DNA from: Clostridia bacterium
Lineage (GTDB): Bacteria; Bacillota; Clostridia; Acetivibrionales; DSM-27016
Assembly: GCA_026414765.1 (NCBI GenBank)
Contig: JAOAIJ010000016.1
Location: 162,786 to 226,785, forward strand
Direction: 5' to 3'
Length of the DNA stretch: 64,000 nt
The stretch's first letter is position 1, and every line of letters starts with the position of its first letter. The notes under the pieces were generated by a model. It ran no database searches and was not told where the DNA came from. It saw only the letters and a program-made list of their open reading frames with translations. Below are positions 18,728 through 27,990 of this stretch, in pieces. Both the position numbers and the translations under genes were made by a program.

Positions 18728-19044
18728 ATTAACCTCCATTTCCCCAATGTGCCAAATGAATTGTCCCACTGGGCACACAAAAAGTGTTGAAACACTTTTT
18801 TATGGGGTTAAATTTAATTTAATGCGCTATCAGAGCATAGCTTTCCAGACTAAGGTCTTTCAAACTATCACGTCTGTAAACCAGTTGACAGTCGACAATG
18901 GACAAATCTACAGTAGAAATATACGATTAACTGTATGTGCCACAGTCGTTGTTGCCAGCTAATTAGTATTTATATTTATTAAACTTTATGTCTTCTACAA
19001 TTTACTACCCAATTAATGAAGCAAACCTACGAATATTGCTTCTG
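18728..19044. other. 317-base structured spacer between atpH and atpA
   Basis: No gene is seen. On the minus (transcribed) strand it contains AAAAAGTGT/ACACTTTTT arms (18779-18801), a terminator-like hairpin with T runs on both sides, and TGTGCC/GGCACA arms (about 18747-18778) that end about 20 bases before the atpA ribosome binding site. These could attenuate or protect the message between subunit genes. Confidence 0.55.
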
Positions 19045-19581
19045 TCAGCCTTCCACTATCAGTTGCTTCAGACCTTCAAGCCTTCCTTTAACAGAACCGT
19101 CTATTAGCTTATCTCCGATCTTGACCTTTATACCGCCTATTAACGATTTGTCAACGACCAGTTCTGCTTTTACGGCTGTAGAATTATGAAGCCTGCGGTA
19201 TTTTTCCTTTATGGAACCGATTTGCACTTCTTCTAGCGGAACAGCTGAGACAATGGTCATATACAGAATATTCTTCATTTTGTCGGCAAGCTCTGAGTAT
19301 TCTTTATTAATCCCATTTAGTAAGTTTATACGGCCTTTGTCCAGAAGCAGCAGAAGGAAATTCACCATTTCCGGTTTTAATTTGCCATCGAAAAGCTTCT
19401 TGACCGTGTCCTTTTTTATTTCGTTCTTTACTTCGGGATTCAGGAAAAAGCACTTAAAATCTGATTGGTTATTGAAAATATCTACAACATATTGAAGCTC
19501 TTTCTGAAACACATCTGAGTTTCCGCCTGTCAAAGCTACATCTATCAGAGCTTTTGCATACCTTTTTTCTACAATTGGCAT
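19045..19581 (-). CDS. atpH: F1Fo ATP synthase delta subunit
   Basis: 178 residues. The opening IVEKRYAKALIDVAL (about 3-17) and the C-terminal VVDKSLIGGIKVKIGDKLIDGSVKGRLEGLKQ (about 143-174) are family signatures. It links F1 to the peripheral stalk. The ATG overlaps the atpF stop by one base (TAATG), so translation is coupled to atpF. A long spacer then separates it from atpA. Confidence 0.96.
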   Translation of the reverse strand: MPIVEKRYAKALIDVALTGGNSDVFQKELQYVVDIFNNQSDFKCFFLNPEVKNEIKKDTVKKLFDGKLKPEMVNFLLLLLDKGRINLLNGINKEYSELADKMKNILYMTIVSAVPLEEVQIGSIKEKYRRLHNSTAVKAELVVDKSLIGGIKVKIGDKLIDGSVKGRLEGLKQLIVEG

Positions 19582-20069
19582 TATGCAACACCTGCCTCAT
19601 CAATAAACTTGTTGACGAGAACCTTGTTGCTTTCAGTATCCATATTGGCTTCTATAACCTTTGAGGCTGCTGCAAGCGCAAGGGAAGCCACTTCACTTCT
19701 TACATCCTTCAGCATCTGGATTCTTTCACGTTCTATCTCTTCTCTAGCTTTCAGCATAGTGCCCTCAGCATCTTTTTTTGCTGCCTGAAGAATTTCTTCA
19801 TATTCCTTATTGGCTCTGGAACGGGCTTCGTTTAATATCTTATCCGCCTCGTCTTTAGCTGTCCTCAACTGATCTTCATACTTCTTCTTCAATTCTGCTG
19901 CATCTGCCTTGGCCTTTTCAGCATTATCAATGGAATCCCTGATCATTTTTGTCCTGTTTTCCATATGCTGAGTTACAGGCTTGAACAGTGTTCGTTTTAG
20001 AAGAAAGTAAAGAATCAGCAAATTTAAGGCAACTATCAAAAATTTTATTTTATCCAAGCTTTCAAACAT
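19581..20069 (-). CDS. atpF: F1Fo ATP synthase b subunit
   Basis: 162 residues. One N-terminal transmembrane helix (FLIVALNLLILYFLLKRTLFKPV, about 10-32) followed by a long charged helix with heptads (about 35-150), the peripheral stalk. The motif RTLFKPVTQHMENR marks the membrane-to-stalk transition. Only one b-type gene is present, as expected for a homodimer. Confidence 0.95.
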   Translation of the reverse strand: MFESLDKIKFLIVALNLLILYFLLKRTLFKPVTQHMENRTKMIRDSIDNAEKAKADAAELKKKYEDQLRTAKDEADKILNEARSRANKEYEEILQAAKKDAEGTMLKAREEIERERIQMLKDVRSEVASLALAAASKVIEANMDTESNKVLVNKFIDEAGVA

Positions 20070-20199
20070 CTATATTCATCCTTTCAAAAATGACATCAAA
20101 CAGCCATTCAGGTAATTTTCCAGGAGATGTAATTAATTTTACTAAAATATGCATTTGCAACCAGGGGGAAGTATGCTTCCCCTGATTGCGGAAGACCTG

Positions 20200-20439
20200 T
20201 TAACCTATTTTTCCGATTAAGATCAAAGAGATAACAAAACCATATATTGCGGTTGCTTCTGCAAGTGCTGATGCTACAAGAGTAACTGTCATAATTTTTC
20301 CTGAAGCTTCGGGGTTTCTTGAAACTCCCTCAGCGGCCTTGGAAGCTGCAATACCTATTCCTATACCTGCTCCTAAACCCGTAAAAACCGCTAGACCGGC
20401 ACCAATTGCTACTAATCCACCTATTGGCATTAAATTCAC
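20200..20439 (-). CDS. atpE: F1Fo ATP synthase c subunit (rotor ring)
   Basis: 79 residues forming two transmembrane helices with the Gly-rich GLGAGIGIGIAASKAAEGVSRNPE hairpin. The ion-binding Glu lies in ALAEATAIYGF (about 59-69). Known Na+-type c subunits have Gln in the first helix (G-x-G-Q-G) and Ser/Thr right after the Glu; here these are Ile and Ala, so proton coupling is more likely, although the downstream Tyr is kept. The loop RNP contacts F1. Strong ribosome binding site. Confidence 0.97.
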   Translation of the reverse strand: MNLMPIGGLVAIGAGLAVFTGLGAGIGIGIAASKAAEGVSRNPEASGKIMTVTLVASALAEATAIYGFVISLILIGKIG

Positions 20440-20443
20440 CTCC

Positions 20444-21190
20444 TTATTCGACTGCCTCAGTAATATAAATTGAAGTTAAGAAAACAAATATATAAGCTTG
20501 TAAAGCACCATCAAACAAATCAAAATACAGACTGAAAAGTGCTGGCACTACAGGGGATACAAACCCATAAAGAAGCTCCATGACGATATATGCTGCCAGA
20601 ATGTTTCCAAAAAGCCTTAAAGACAAGGACAGTGTCCTTGTACCATAGTCCAGGACATTAAATGGTATCATTATAGGGGAAGGCTTTGCAAGTGACTTTA
20701 TCCAACCCAAAAAACCCTTATACCTAATTGCTGAGAAAAATACCAGCAATATGGACATCATTCCCATGGCAGCAGTTACGTTCAGGTCTTTTGTTGGAGG
20801 GGCAATTACATAATGCGGAAGATGTTCAAAGAACTTTATTCCGGTGAGATGGTAAAGCTCTTCGCCGGTAGGAAGAACGCTGAATATCGATACAATATTT
20901 GATACTACAAGGAAAAGCAGGATGGTTCCCAGATAGGGGGCAAAGGGTCTCCAGAAGTGACCCATGTTATCTTTAAGGAAATTGTTAACAAATTCCACCA
21001 GTGATTCTATTGCATTCTGCTTTCCTTCAGGAATAGTTTTCAGCTTTCTAGTAAAAACATAAGCTAAAATGACAAGAACAGCCATTATTATCCACATTGT
21101 AATAATACTATCTGAAATCGGTATTTTTATTCCAAAAACATTGAAAGAAAAGATATCGTTTGACTCCATCACATGATTTAAATCTTCCAT
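20444..21190 (-). CDS. atpB: F1Fo ATP synthase a subunit
   Basis: 248 residues with five to six transmembrane helices. The essential Arg is in LSLSLRLFGNILAAYIVMELL (about 193-213), where R-L-F-G-N is the universal motif. The early PEGKQNAIESLVEFVNNF loop and GHFWRPFAPYLGTILLFLVVSNI are typical. The start is taken at ATG 21190 with AAGAAGG 8 bases upstream; the GTG at 21199 lies within that site. Forms the proton half-channels against the c ring. Confidence 0.96.
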   Translation of the reverse strand: MEDLNHVMESNDIFSFNVFGIKIPISDSIITMWIIMAVLVILAYVFTRKLKTIPEGKQNAIESLVEFVNNFLKDNMGHFWRPFAPYLGTILLFLVVSNIVSIFSVLPTGEELYHLTGIKFFEHLPHYVIAPPTKDLNVTAAMGMMSILLVFFSAIRYKGFLGWIKSLAKPSPIMIPFNVLDYGTRTLSLSLRLFGNILAAYIVMELLYGFVSPVVPALFSLYFDLFDGALQAYIFVFLTSIYITEAVE

Positions 21191-21203
21191 AATGAACACC
21201 TTC

Positions 21204-21596
21204 TTATTCGAAATTGTTATGTGTTATGCCAAAGCCCTCAGTCAGTGCGTTGATGAACAAAACAGAAGGAACAAGCAAAATACCCGCTGTAGTGCCTATA
21301 AAAAGGTAAAAGTTAAACAATATAGATACTACCAATAAAGCAACGGTAGCCAGTTGATTCAATATGTATTTCAAAATACTGCGCATTATTACGGTATTTT
21401 TATCGTGGTGTCCCAAAAAACGCATATACATAGTAGCGGTGGAACTGAATTTGAATACACTGAAGAGACTACCCAGTATCAACCCCAATAGTATAAACCA
21501 TTTATGGTGTAAAAATACCAAGTCTACTATGACTAAAACAAAAAAAAGCACTAAAACCCGTCTTACTATAAATTTTTCAATCTTGCTGTTTAACAA
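21204..21596 (-). CDS. atpI: ATP synthase subunit I (AtpI-type membrane protein)
   Basis: 130 residues with four hydrophobic segments, located directly in front of atpB as in most Firmicutes atp operons. Subunit I helps c-ring assembly and Mg2+ handling in characterised species. The TTG start at 21596 has AAAGGA 8 bases upstream. Sequence conservation in this family is low, so the assignment leans on position, size and topology. Confidence 0.8.
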   Translation of the reverse strand: MLNSKIEKFIVRRVLVLFFVLVIVDLVFLHHKWFILLGLILGSLFSVFKFSSTATMYMRFLGHHDKNTVIMRSILKYILNQLATVALLVVSILFNFYLFIGTTAGILLVPSVLFINALTEGFGITHNNFE

Positions 21597-21628
21597 TTTG
21601 CTTTTCCTTTTATTGTTATTAAAAATGT

Positions 21629-21656
21629 TAAAGTATTTGTCGTTAGTTGCCGATAA
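21629..21656 (+). promoter_or_regulatory. Candidate sigma-D (FliA-type) promoter upstream of motA
   Basis: TAAA (21629-21632), 16 bases, GCCGATAA (21649-21656) matches the flagellar sigma consensus TAAA-N15-GCCGATAT closely. It points toward motA but is about 370 bases upstream, so the leader would be long. Confidence 0.4.
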
Positions 21657-22024
21657 ATTGAATATGCAAAAAGGCTTTAAAATACTTTTTAATTAATATT
21701 AAAACACATTTAAAGCCCCAAACGACAAAATATTAAGCAGTGCGAAAATAAATTTTATAAAGATAATATCACAGTAAGGGGTTTAAATCAATACCCAGAT
21801 TGACTTATTTTTAACAAATTCCAATTGAATTGTTTCATACCTTTGTGTTATTGTTATATACATATTCAAAGGTTTGAATTGCTTGATTTCTGATAAGTAT
21901 GCATATTTATTGGTTTACTGATGAGTTGCATAATGGTATCGTCTGTACACTGAGGTAATCTTTATTTTTTTGTAGGGTAAAGTGATTAAAACAAAAGACT
22001 AAGAACTTGTTAGGAGTGGACCGT

Positions 22025-22837
22025 ATGGATTTAGGTGCAATAATTGGGTTGGTAATGGCGTTTATGGGTCTAATACTTGGATTCTTGATTGAAGCCAAAT
22101 TTCAGTTTGGAAACCTTGCAGGGCTTATTTCTACACCAGCAGCCGCAATAGTTTTTCTAGGTACTATAGGAGCTGTAATGCTGAGTTTTCCGATGTCGGA
22201 GTTAAAAAAAATACCCGGGGCAATGAAAACCATATTTACTATAAAAAATTATAACGAGATTGACATAATAAATCAGCTTGCAGAACTGTCAGAGAAAGCG
22301 AGAAAGGATGGACTCCTCAGTCTTGAGCAGGATGCCCAAAACAATGAAAATGAGCTCATAAAAAAAGGTTTGGCGCTGGTTGTTGACGGTATAGAAACTG
22401 AGGTAATCAAGGACATACTTGAGCGAGAAACCGAGCTCAGAGGGCACATACATGAATCTGCTGCAAAGATATTTGAAGCTGCGGGAGGCTTCTCACCTAC
22501 CATGGGAGTTTTAGGGACAGTTGCAGGTATGGTTAATATACTTGGACACATGGGCGGGGACACTACAGAGCTTGGACACATGATAGCAACAGCATTCGTT
22601 GCAACTTTATACGGGGTTTTATTTGCCAACGCGGTATATTTGCCTTTTGCGTCAAGGATAAAATCAAAAGCTGAACGTGAAGCTATGATAAATGATCTGA
22701 TCATAGAGGGGCTTTTATCCATACAGGCCGGAGAAAATCCAAGAATTATCAAAGAGAAGCTTAATCTTTCCCTTCTTGAAAAACTGCATGGACACGGGGG
22801 AACAAAGCAGGAAGCTCAAGCTGAAGCGGAGGGATAA
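22025..22837 (+). CDS. motA: Flagellar motor stator protein MotA
   Basis: 270 residues with four transmembrane helices: two near the N-terminus (about 4-25 and 33-52) and two after a long cytoplasmic loop. The pair of Pro in GGFSPTMGVLGTVAGMVN (about 153-170) and the charged loop that contacts the rotor are typical. The start at ATG 22025 follows TTAGGAGTG; the upstream TTG at 22007 overlaps that site. Works with MotB as the torque-generating ion channel. The only flagellar genes in the window are this pair. Confidence 0.94.
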   Translation: MDLGAIIGLVMAFMGLILGFLIEAKFQFGNLAGLISTPAAAIVFLGTIGAVMLSFPMSELKKIPGAMKTIFTIKNYNEIDIINQLAELSEKARKDGLLSLEQDAQNNENELIKKGLALVVDGIETEVIKDILERETELRGHIHESAAKIFEAAGGFSPTMGVLGTVAGMVNILGHMGGDTTELGHMIATAFVATLYGVLFANAVYLPFASRIKSKAEREAMINDLIIEGLLSIQAGENPRIIKEKLNLSLLEKLHGHGGTKQEAQAEAEG

Positions 22838-22840
22838 ATA

Positions 22841-23707
22841 TTGGGTAAACCAAAAGAGAAAATTATTAAAGATAACGCTGAGCGTTGGCTGCTGACATAT
22901 GCCGATCTTATGAATCTTTTGTTGATATTTTTTATCATATTGTATGCAATAAGCCAGGTAGACCAGCAGAAATATGAACAGCTGGCGCAATCTTTAAGTA
23001 ACGCTTTCGGGACGAATACAGGCAGTACGGTCAGACCTGTAAATCCAGGTGGGGGAAACTCCTTTGTACCTATGCCTTCAAACAAGCCATCCTCTGTTAT
23101 TTCCTCAAACATGGAGGAGGAGCAGATGGATGCTGTAAAGGAAAAGGTTACTAAGCTTGCTAAAGACGGAGGATTGGAAGGCAAGATAGATGTCAAGATG
23201 GAAGAGAGGGGAATAGTAATATCGATTACTGCCCAACTTCTGTTCAAACCTGGAAGTGCAGACATAGAAGCTGGGTCGAAGCCTACTATTCAGGAAATAG
23301 GTATAATCCTCAAGAATATCAGTGGAAACAATATTAGGGTAGAGGGGCATACAGACTCAGATCCCCTATCCAATAATTCCAAATACATAGACAATCTGGA
23401 GCTTTCAACAGCTCGTGCAAATAATGTATTGAGGCTTTTAGTTAAGAATGCAGGAATAAATGCGGGCAATATATCTTCAGCCGGTTATGGAGAGCAAAGG
23501 CCGGTGGTGCCGAATACAAATGCTGCAAACAAGGCTAAAAACAGAAGGGTAAATATAGTAATACTTAAAAATGTCTTTGACAAAACGGAGCCTGGAAAAC
23601 TTGGGGAGCAGGATGCAAATAAAGAAGCCCAAAATGGCACAGAACAGTCCGAAGCCGGACATGAAGGCAATGAGGGACATGGGCAGGAAAGTGAAAGTGC
23701 TCATTAA
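22841..23707 (+). CDS. motB: Flagellar motor stator protein MotB (OmpA domain)
   Basis: 288 residues. A single transmembrane helix carries the ion-carrying Asp in LLTYADLMNLLLIFFIILYA (about 15-34; Asp at about 20). A linker is followed by an OmpA/peptidoglycan-binding domain (LLFKPGSADIEAG, then VEGHTDSDPL at about 167-176 and LSTARANNVLRLL). The C-terminal 30 residues are a Glu/His/Gly-rich tail. A TTG start is supported by GGAGGG about 7 bases upstream, 3 bases after the motA stop. A MotS-type Na+ stator cannot be excluded. Confidence 0.93.
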   Translation: MGKPKEKIIKDNAERWLLTYADLMNLLLIFFIILYAISQVDQQKYEQLAQSLSNAFGTNTGSTVRPVNPGGGNSFVPMPSNKPSSVISSNMEEEQMDAVKEKVTKLAKDGGLEGKIDVKMEERGIVISITAQLLFKPGSADIEAGSKPTIQEIGIILKNISGNNIRVEGHTDSDPLSNNSKYIDNLELSTARANNVLRLLVKNAGINAGNISSAGYGEQRPVVPNTNAANKAKNRRVNIVILKNVFDKTEPGKLGEQDANKEAQNGTEQSEAGHEGNEGHGQESESAH

Positions 23708-23716
23708 TAAAAGAGG

Positions 23717-23773
23717 TCTTCATAATAAAAAAACAAGGCTGGAAACTTCCAGCCTTGTTTTTTTATTATGAAG
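23717..23773. terminator. Long bidirectional terminator between motB and wecB
   Basis: Arms of 25-26 bases (23717-23741 and 23748-23773) pair almost perfectly around a 6-base loop, with a GC core AAGGCTGG and A7/T8 tracts inside the arms. It serves both convergent transcripts. Confidence 0.92.
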
Positions 23774-23823
23774 AAACCCTGTATAATTTTGTCTCGAACT
23801 TTATAATTATTACCGTGTATTGG

Positions 23824-24975
23824 CTATACCCTGAACTTCTGTGGCTTTTCACTGCTGTAACCGAACTCGTATAATAACGCTTTAACAATCCTTTCAGATG
23901 CATGGCCGTCCCCATACGGATTAACAGCCCTAGCCATTTTGTTATATTCTTCGGTACTTTCAAGCAATTCCTCGGCGAGTTGAATTATTTTACTTTCTTC
24001 AGTACCTGCAAGCTTTACCGTTCCTGCGTTTATGGCTTCAGGCCTTTCAGTTTCATTTCTCAAGACCAGAACAGGCTTTCCGAGGGATGGAGCCTCTTCC
24101 TGCAGGCCACCGGAATCTGTCATAATGATGTATGATCTGTCCATCAGGTTGTGCATATCCTGGACATCCAGCGGGTTAACCAGATGTACTCTGCTGTGCC
24201 CTCCCAAAATATCTCTTGCAACCTCCTGTACGGCAGGATTAAGATGTACGGGATAGACTACCTGTATGTCAGTGTATTTGTCTGCTATATACTTAAGAGC
24301 ACGGCAAATATTTTTAAGAGGTTCGCCGAGATTTTCTCTTCTATGTGCAGTGACTGTTATTACTCTGCTGCAATTGTAATCAATTTTTTGCAGATTTTCA
24401 TTTTCAAAAACATAATCTTTTTTTACTGTTGTTTTAAGAGCATCTATTACGGTATTTCCGGTTGTATAGATTTTATCATCCTGTACTCCTTCGTTTAGAA
24501 GGTTTGTCTTATTTGTTGCTGTTGGGGCAAAGTGTATATCTGATAGGGCAGCTGTAAGTTTCCTGTTCATTTCTTCAGGGAAAGGGAAATACTTATCAAA
24601 TGTCCTTAGGCCCGCTTCCACATGTCCTACAGAAATATGGCTATAAAAGGCTGCCAGACTGCCTACAAACGTAGTGGTTGTATCTCCGTGTACCAGCACG
24701 ATGTCAGGTTTGACCTGCTCAAATACCTGGCTTAACCCTTCCAGGGACCTTACTGTTATATCAATTAAGGTTTGTCTGTTTTGCATTATATTCAGATCAT
24801 GATGAGGAGTTATTTCAAACATGTTTAAGACCTGGTCAAGCATTTGTCTGTGCTGGGCAGTAACACAGACAATGGATTCTATCTGATCGGATTTCTCCAG
24901 TTCCTTTACAAGAGGTGCCATTTTGACTGCTTCAGGCCTTGTGCCGAAAACTGTCATTACTTTCAGTTTGTTCAT
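23824..24975 (-). CDS. wecB: UDP-N-acetylglucosamine 2-epimerase (non-hydrolysing)
   Basis: 383 residues. FGTRPEAVKMAPLV (about 10-23), HGDTTTTF, HVEAGLRT (about 117-124), HRRENLG (about 213-219) and the UDP-binding TDSGGLQEEAPSLGKPVLVLR (about 288-308) are all present. Converts UDP-GlcNAc to UDP-ManNAc, the precursor for teichoic-acid linkage units and other surface glycans (MnaA in Bacillus). It follows the WecA/TagO-type gene by 27 bases, so the two steps are encoded together. Confidence 0.96.
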   Translation of the reverse strand: MNKLKVMTVFGTRPEAVKMAPLVKELEKSDQIESIVCVTAQHRQMLDQVLNMFEITPHHDLNIMQNRQTLIDITVRSLEGLSQVFEQVKPDIVLVHGDTTTTFVGSLAAFYSHISVGHVEAGLRTFDKYFPFPEEMNRKLTAALSDIHFAPTATNKTNLLNEGVQDDKIYTTGNTVIDALKTTVKKDYVFENENLQKIDYNCSRVITVTAHRRENLGEPLKNICRALKYIADKYTDIQVVYPVHLNPAVQEVARDILGGHSRVHLVNPLDVQDMHNLMDRSYIIMTDSGGLQEEAPSLGKPVLVLRNETERPEAINAGTVKLAGTEESKIIQLAEELLESTEEYNKMARAVNPYGDGHASERIVKALLYEFGYSSEKPQKFRV

Positions 24976-25002
24976 TATTATGCTCCTTAATCAAAGTAAG
25001 TT

Positions 25003-26193
25003 TTATAGCAGTTCGGAAGATATATCCTCTCTTTGCGGTTTGCTGTCTTTACCTTCATCTATATCCGGATTATCCGGATTTGAACTAGTATCCATTAAAG
25101 CCCTGCCATTAATTTCTTTATTAATTTCAGTTTCATCCTCGTTACTCAGCTCACTCATATATCTCGCTCCGCCTATAACAAAAATAGATACTGCTATGAC
25201 TAATATAATTGCACTCAGAGCACCCTTGTCCGCAAGGACAATAGCACATAGACCCAGTGCGGCACTTACGGTATACATGACGACAACTGATTGTTTATGG
25301 GTAAGTCCCATATCTATCAGACGATGGTGCAAATGCCCCCTGTCAGCCTCCATAATGGGCTTTCCTTGTAATAATCTGCGTATGATCGCAAAGGCAGTAT
25401 CAAATAGGGGAAGACCCAGAACCAATAGGGGTATAGCTATAGCAATGGCGGCATACTGCTTTAGAGTACCTTGTATGGATATGACTCCTAAAGTAAAACC
25501 AAGAAAGTTAGAGCCCGTATCACCCATGAATATTTTTGCCGGATTAAAGTTGTAAGGAAGGAATCCCATGGCCGACCCTGCTAGAGCAGCAGTGATCAAT
25601 GCCATATCCCATCTCTCGGTTATTACTGACACAAAAAACAGCGAGAGTGACGCTATGGAAGATACTCCCGCAGCAAGTCCGTCCAGACCGTCTATGAGAT
25701 TTACTGCATTAGTTATGCCTACAATCCACAGAATAGTTATGGCATAAGATACGATCGGATTTAGCTCAGACATACCTGATGCAGCAAATGGGTTTGTCAA
25801 ACGTGGTATACTTGTACCGGTGAAAACTACAGTAAAAGCTGCTGCAAGCTGAAATATAAGCTTATACCTGGCCCTTATCTGCTTGATGTCATCTACTATT
25901 CCAATAGAGGTAATAATCAGAATTCCGGCCAGGAAGCCTATAAATTGAACGTTAGGCTTAAAAGCGCTGGCAGTATTTATGTATGAACTAAAGGAATTGT
26001 ATAATACTGCTATAAGGAAACCTGATATGATAGCCAATCCACCAAGTCTGGCAATTGGTTTTTTATGCATCCTTCTATTATCTCTGGGTATATCTATAGC
26101 ACCAGCTTTAAATGCTATCTTCCGTGCGATAGGAGTAGCTGAAAAAGCTACAATAAAGGACAATATAAAGGATATGATATATTCATAAAACAC
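25003..26193 (-). CDS. Undecaprenyl-phosphate N-acetylglucosaminyl-1-phosphate transferase (WecA/TagO type)
   Basis: 396 residues with about ten transmembrane helices. Polyprenyl-phosphate transferase motifs are clear: D-x-P-x-x-R-R-x-H-x-x-P-x-x-R-L-G-G (about 34-52), SIGIVDDIKQIRARYK (Mg-binding Asp pair at about 101-102), NLIDGLDGLAAG (about 166-177), FMGDTGSNFLGF (about 221-232) and the His-rich GHLHHRLID loop. Starts lipid-linked glycan synthesis by moving GlcNAc-1-P to undecaprenyl phosphate. The C-terminal 50 residues are acidic and hydrophilic, an extension of unknown role. Confidence 0.93.
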   Translation of the reverse strand: MFYEYIISFILSFIVAFSATPIARKIAFKAGAIDIPRDNRRMHKKPIARLGGLAIISGFLIAVLYNSFSSYINTASAFKPNVQFIGFLAGILIITSIGIVDDIKQIRARYKLIFQLAAAFTVVFTGTSIPRLTNPFAASGMSELNPIVSYAITILWIVGITNAVNLIDGLDGLAAGVSSIASLSLFFVSVITERWDMALITAALAGSAMGFLPYNFNPAKIFMGDTGSNFLGFTLGVISIQGTLKQYAAIAIAIPLLVLGLPLFDTAFAIIRRLLQGKPIMEADRGHLHHRLIDMGLTHKQSVVVMYTVSAALGLCAIVLADKGALSAIILVIAVSIFVIGGARYMSELSNEDETEINKEINGRALMDTSSNPDNPDIDEGKDSKPQREDISSELL

Positions 26194-26305
26194 AAAAGCA
26201 CACCTTCTTTAAGTGAAAATCATTACAGGGCATTTTACTTTATGGTGTTGTGGATTGACTTATTATGATTTTCACATGATAGTTATTTATTAACTCTTTT
26301 TATTG

Positions 26306-26743
26306 TTATAGCTTAACAACTCTTATGCCGGCTTCTTTCAAAAGCTCCATAGAAAGGTCATCAGGATAATCACCCCTGAAAACCACTTTCTTAATACCCG
26401 CATTTATGGCCATTTTTGCACAGAGGACGCATGGCTGGTGAGTTACGTATAAAGTTCCGTCCTTTACACTGGTCCCGGAGTACGCAGCCTGTACGATCGC
26501 ATTCTGTTCGGCATGTATAGCTCTGCAAAGCTCATGTCTTTGACCTGAAGGGATTTTCAGCTCATCTCTCAGGCAACCGATCTCAGAGCAATGCTTACAG
26601 CTCATAGGAGCTCCATTATACCCAGTTGAAAGAATTCTTTTATCCTTGACTATCAATGCTCCAACTTGCCTTCTTATACAGGTTGATCTTGTCTTGATAA
26701 GATCAACTATATCCATAAAATATTCATCCCATGAAGGCCTCAT
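26306..26743 (-). CDS. Deoxycytidylate (dCMP) deaminase, ComEB-like
   Basis: 145 residues. Zinc ligands and the catalytic Glu are in HAEQNAIVQ (about 77-85) and PCVLCAKM (about 104-111); the N-terminal [12 protein letters not shown] and the loop [12 protein letters not shown] add further Cys typical of the dCMP deaminase/ComEB group. Makes dUMP for thymidylate synthesis. GGGGG lies 8 bases before the ATG. It is part of the minus-strand cluster with upp and rpiB. Confidence 0.93.
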   Translation of the reverse strand: MRPSWDEYFMDIVDLIKTRSTCIRRQVGALIVKDKRILSTGYNGAPMSCKHCSEIGCLRDELKIPSGQRHELCRAIHAEQNAIVQAAYSGTSVKDGTLYVTHQPCVLCAKMAINAGIKKVVFRGDYPDDLSMELLKEAGIRVVKL

Positions 26744-26828
26744 ATTTATAACCCCCTAATAAATCAATTGAGTACCGGCTTTTTACAATTAACAATTAGT
26801 AAGTCTTACAATTAGACTGTTTTTTGTA

Positions 26829-27458
26829 CTATTTTGTTCCAAAAAGTCTGTCTCCAGCATCGCCTAAACCTGGAATTATATATCCATGATCGTTGAGCTT
26901 TTCATCAACGCAGGCACAGTAGACTTCTACATCAGGGTGGTCCTTGTTGACTCTTTGAATTCCTTCAGGTGCAGCTATGAGACACATTAACTTAATGTTG
27001 CTTACACCTTTGTCTTTTATAAATTTTATTGCAGCAGAAGCTGAACCTCCTGTTGCAAGCATTGGATCAAGAATTACTATATCCCTTTCTGTAGCATCTA
27101 CAGGAAGTTTGCAGTAGTATTCCACCGGCTGTAAGCTTTCTGGATCTCTGTATAAACCAATATGTCCGACTTTTGCCATAGGCAGGAGTTTCAGCATACC
27201 GTCAACCATACCGAGACCGGCCCTTAATATAGGTACTATACCAAGCTTTTTGCCTGAAATCACCTTTGTTTTAGCTATACCAACGGGGGTTTCTATTTCG
27301 ACTTCCTTTAACGGCATATTTCTAGTTACTTCGTATCCCATCAACATGGAAATTTCTGATACCAGCTCTCTGAATTCCTTAGTATCAGTATTTTTGTCCC
27401 TTAAAAGTGAAATTTTGTGTTGAATCAGTGGGTGATCAAATACAAAAACGTTATTCAT
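26829..27458 (-). CDS. upp: Uracil phosphoribosyltransferase
   Basis: 209 residues, the usual size. PRPP-binding loop [16 protein letters not shown] (about 128-143), [13 protein letters not shown] (about 76-88) and the uracil-binding C-terminus [18 protein letters not shown] (about 192-209). Salvages uracil to UMP. It follows rpiB by 17 bases and is part of the conserved rpiB-upp pair. Confidence 0.98.
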   Translation of the reverse strand: MNNVFVFDHPLIQHKISLLRDKNTDTKEFRELVSEISMLMGYEVTRNMPLKEVEIETPVGIAKTKVISGKKLGIVPILRAGLGMVDGMLKLLPMAKVGHIGLYRDPESLQPVEYYCKLPVDATERDIVILDPMLATGGSASAAIKFIKDKGVSNIKLMCLIAAPEGIQRVNKDHPDVEVYCACVDEKLNDHGYIIPGLGDAGDRLFGTK

Positions 27459-27475
27459 GTTTATAAATACCTCAC

Positions 27476-27922
27476 TTATCTTGAATATTTTTTTTCTATA
27501 TCAGAAATTTTGTTTACTCTGGTAAGGTGCTTACCACCCTGGAAGTCTGTCTTCATCCAGATATCTACAATATCAAGGGCAAGACCCGCTCCGATAACAC
27601 GGGCACCTAATGATAATACATTGGCATCATTATGCTCTCTGCTCATCCTAGCCATATAACTATCTGTGCAAACAGCTGCTCTTATTCCGGGAACCTTGTT
27701 TGCAGCCATGGAAATTCCGAGGCCTGTTCCGCAAATAATGATTCCTTTTTCACAATTTCCGCTTGCAATTGCTTCAGCTACAGCCAGTCCGAAATCAGGG
27801 TAATCAACAGAACTTTCGTCGCAAGTTCCGAAATCTTTTACTTCATATCCGCTGTCCTTAAGAAATTTTATTACTTCAGTTTTAAGTAAATATCCTGCGT
27901 GGTCACTTCCAACAGCTATCAT
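27476..27922 (-). CDS. rpiB: Ribose-5-phosphate isomerase B
   Basis: 148 residues. [14 protein letters not shown] (about 1-14), active-site Cys in [17 protein letters not shown] (about 63-79), and [17 protein letters not shown] (about 95-111). Interconverts ribulose-5-P and ribose-5-P. It has an independent strong promoter upstream, so rpiB and upp can be expressed apart from ywlE. Confidence 0.97.
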   Translation of the reverse strand: MIAVGSDHAGYLLKTEVIKFLKDSGYEVKDFGTCDESSVDYPDFGLAVAEAIASGNCEKGIIICGTGLGISMAANKVPGIRAAVCTDSYMARMSREHNDANVLSLGARVIGAGLALDIVDIWMKTDFQGGKHLTRVNKISDIEKKYSR

Positions 27923-27990
27923 TAAAGAATGTCCTCCTTATAGTTGCTAAACAATTATCCTTGGTATTTAAAGTTTTCCCTATCATAATT

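Noticed and set aside
22273..22752. 159-codon frame antisense to motA
   Set aside because: Composition (Ser/Ala/Pro-rich) is the usual shadow of a coding gene; no ribosome binding site. The same applies to frames antisense to motB, wecB, galU and the NAGPA gene.
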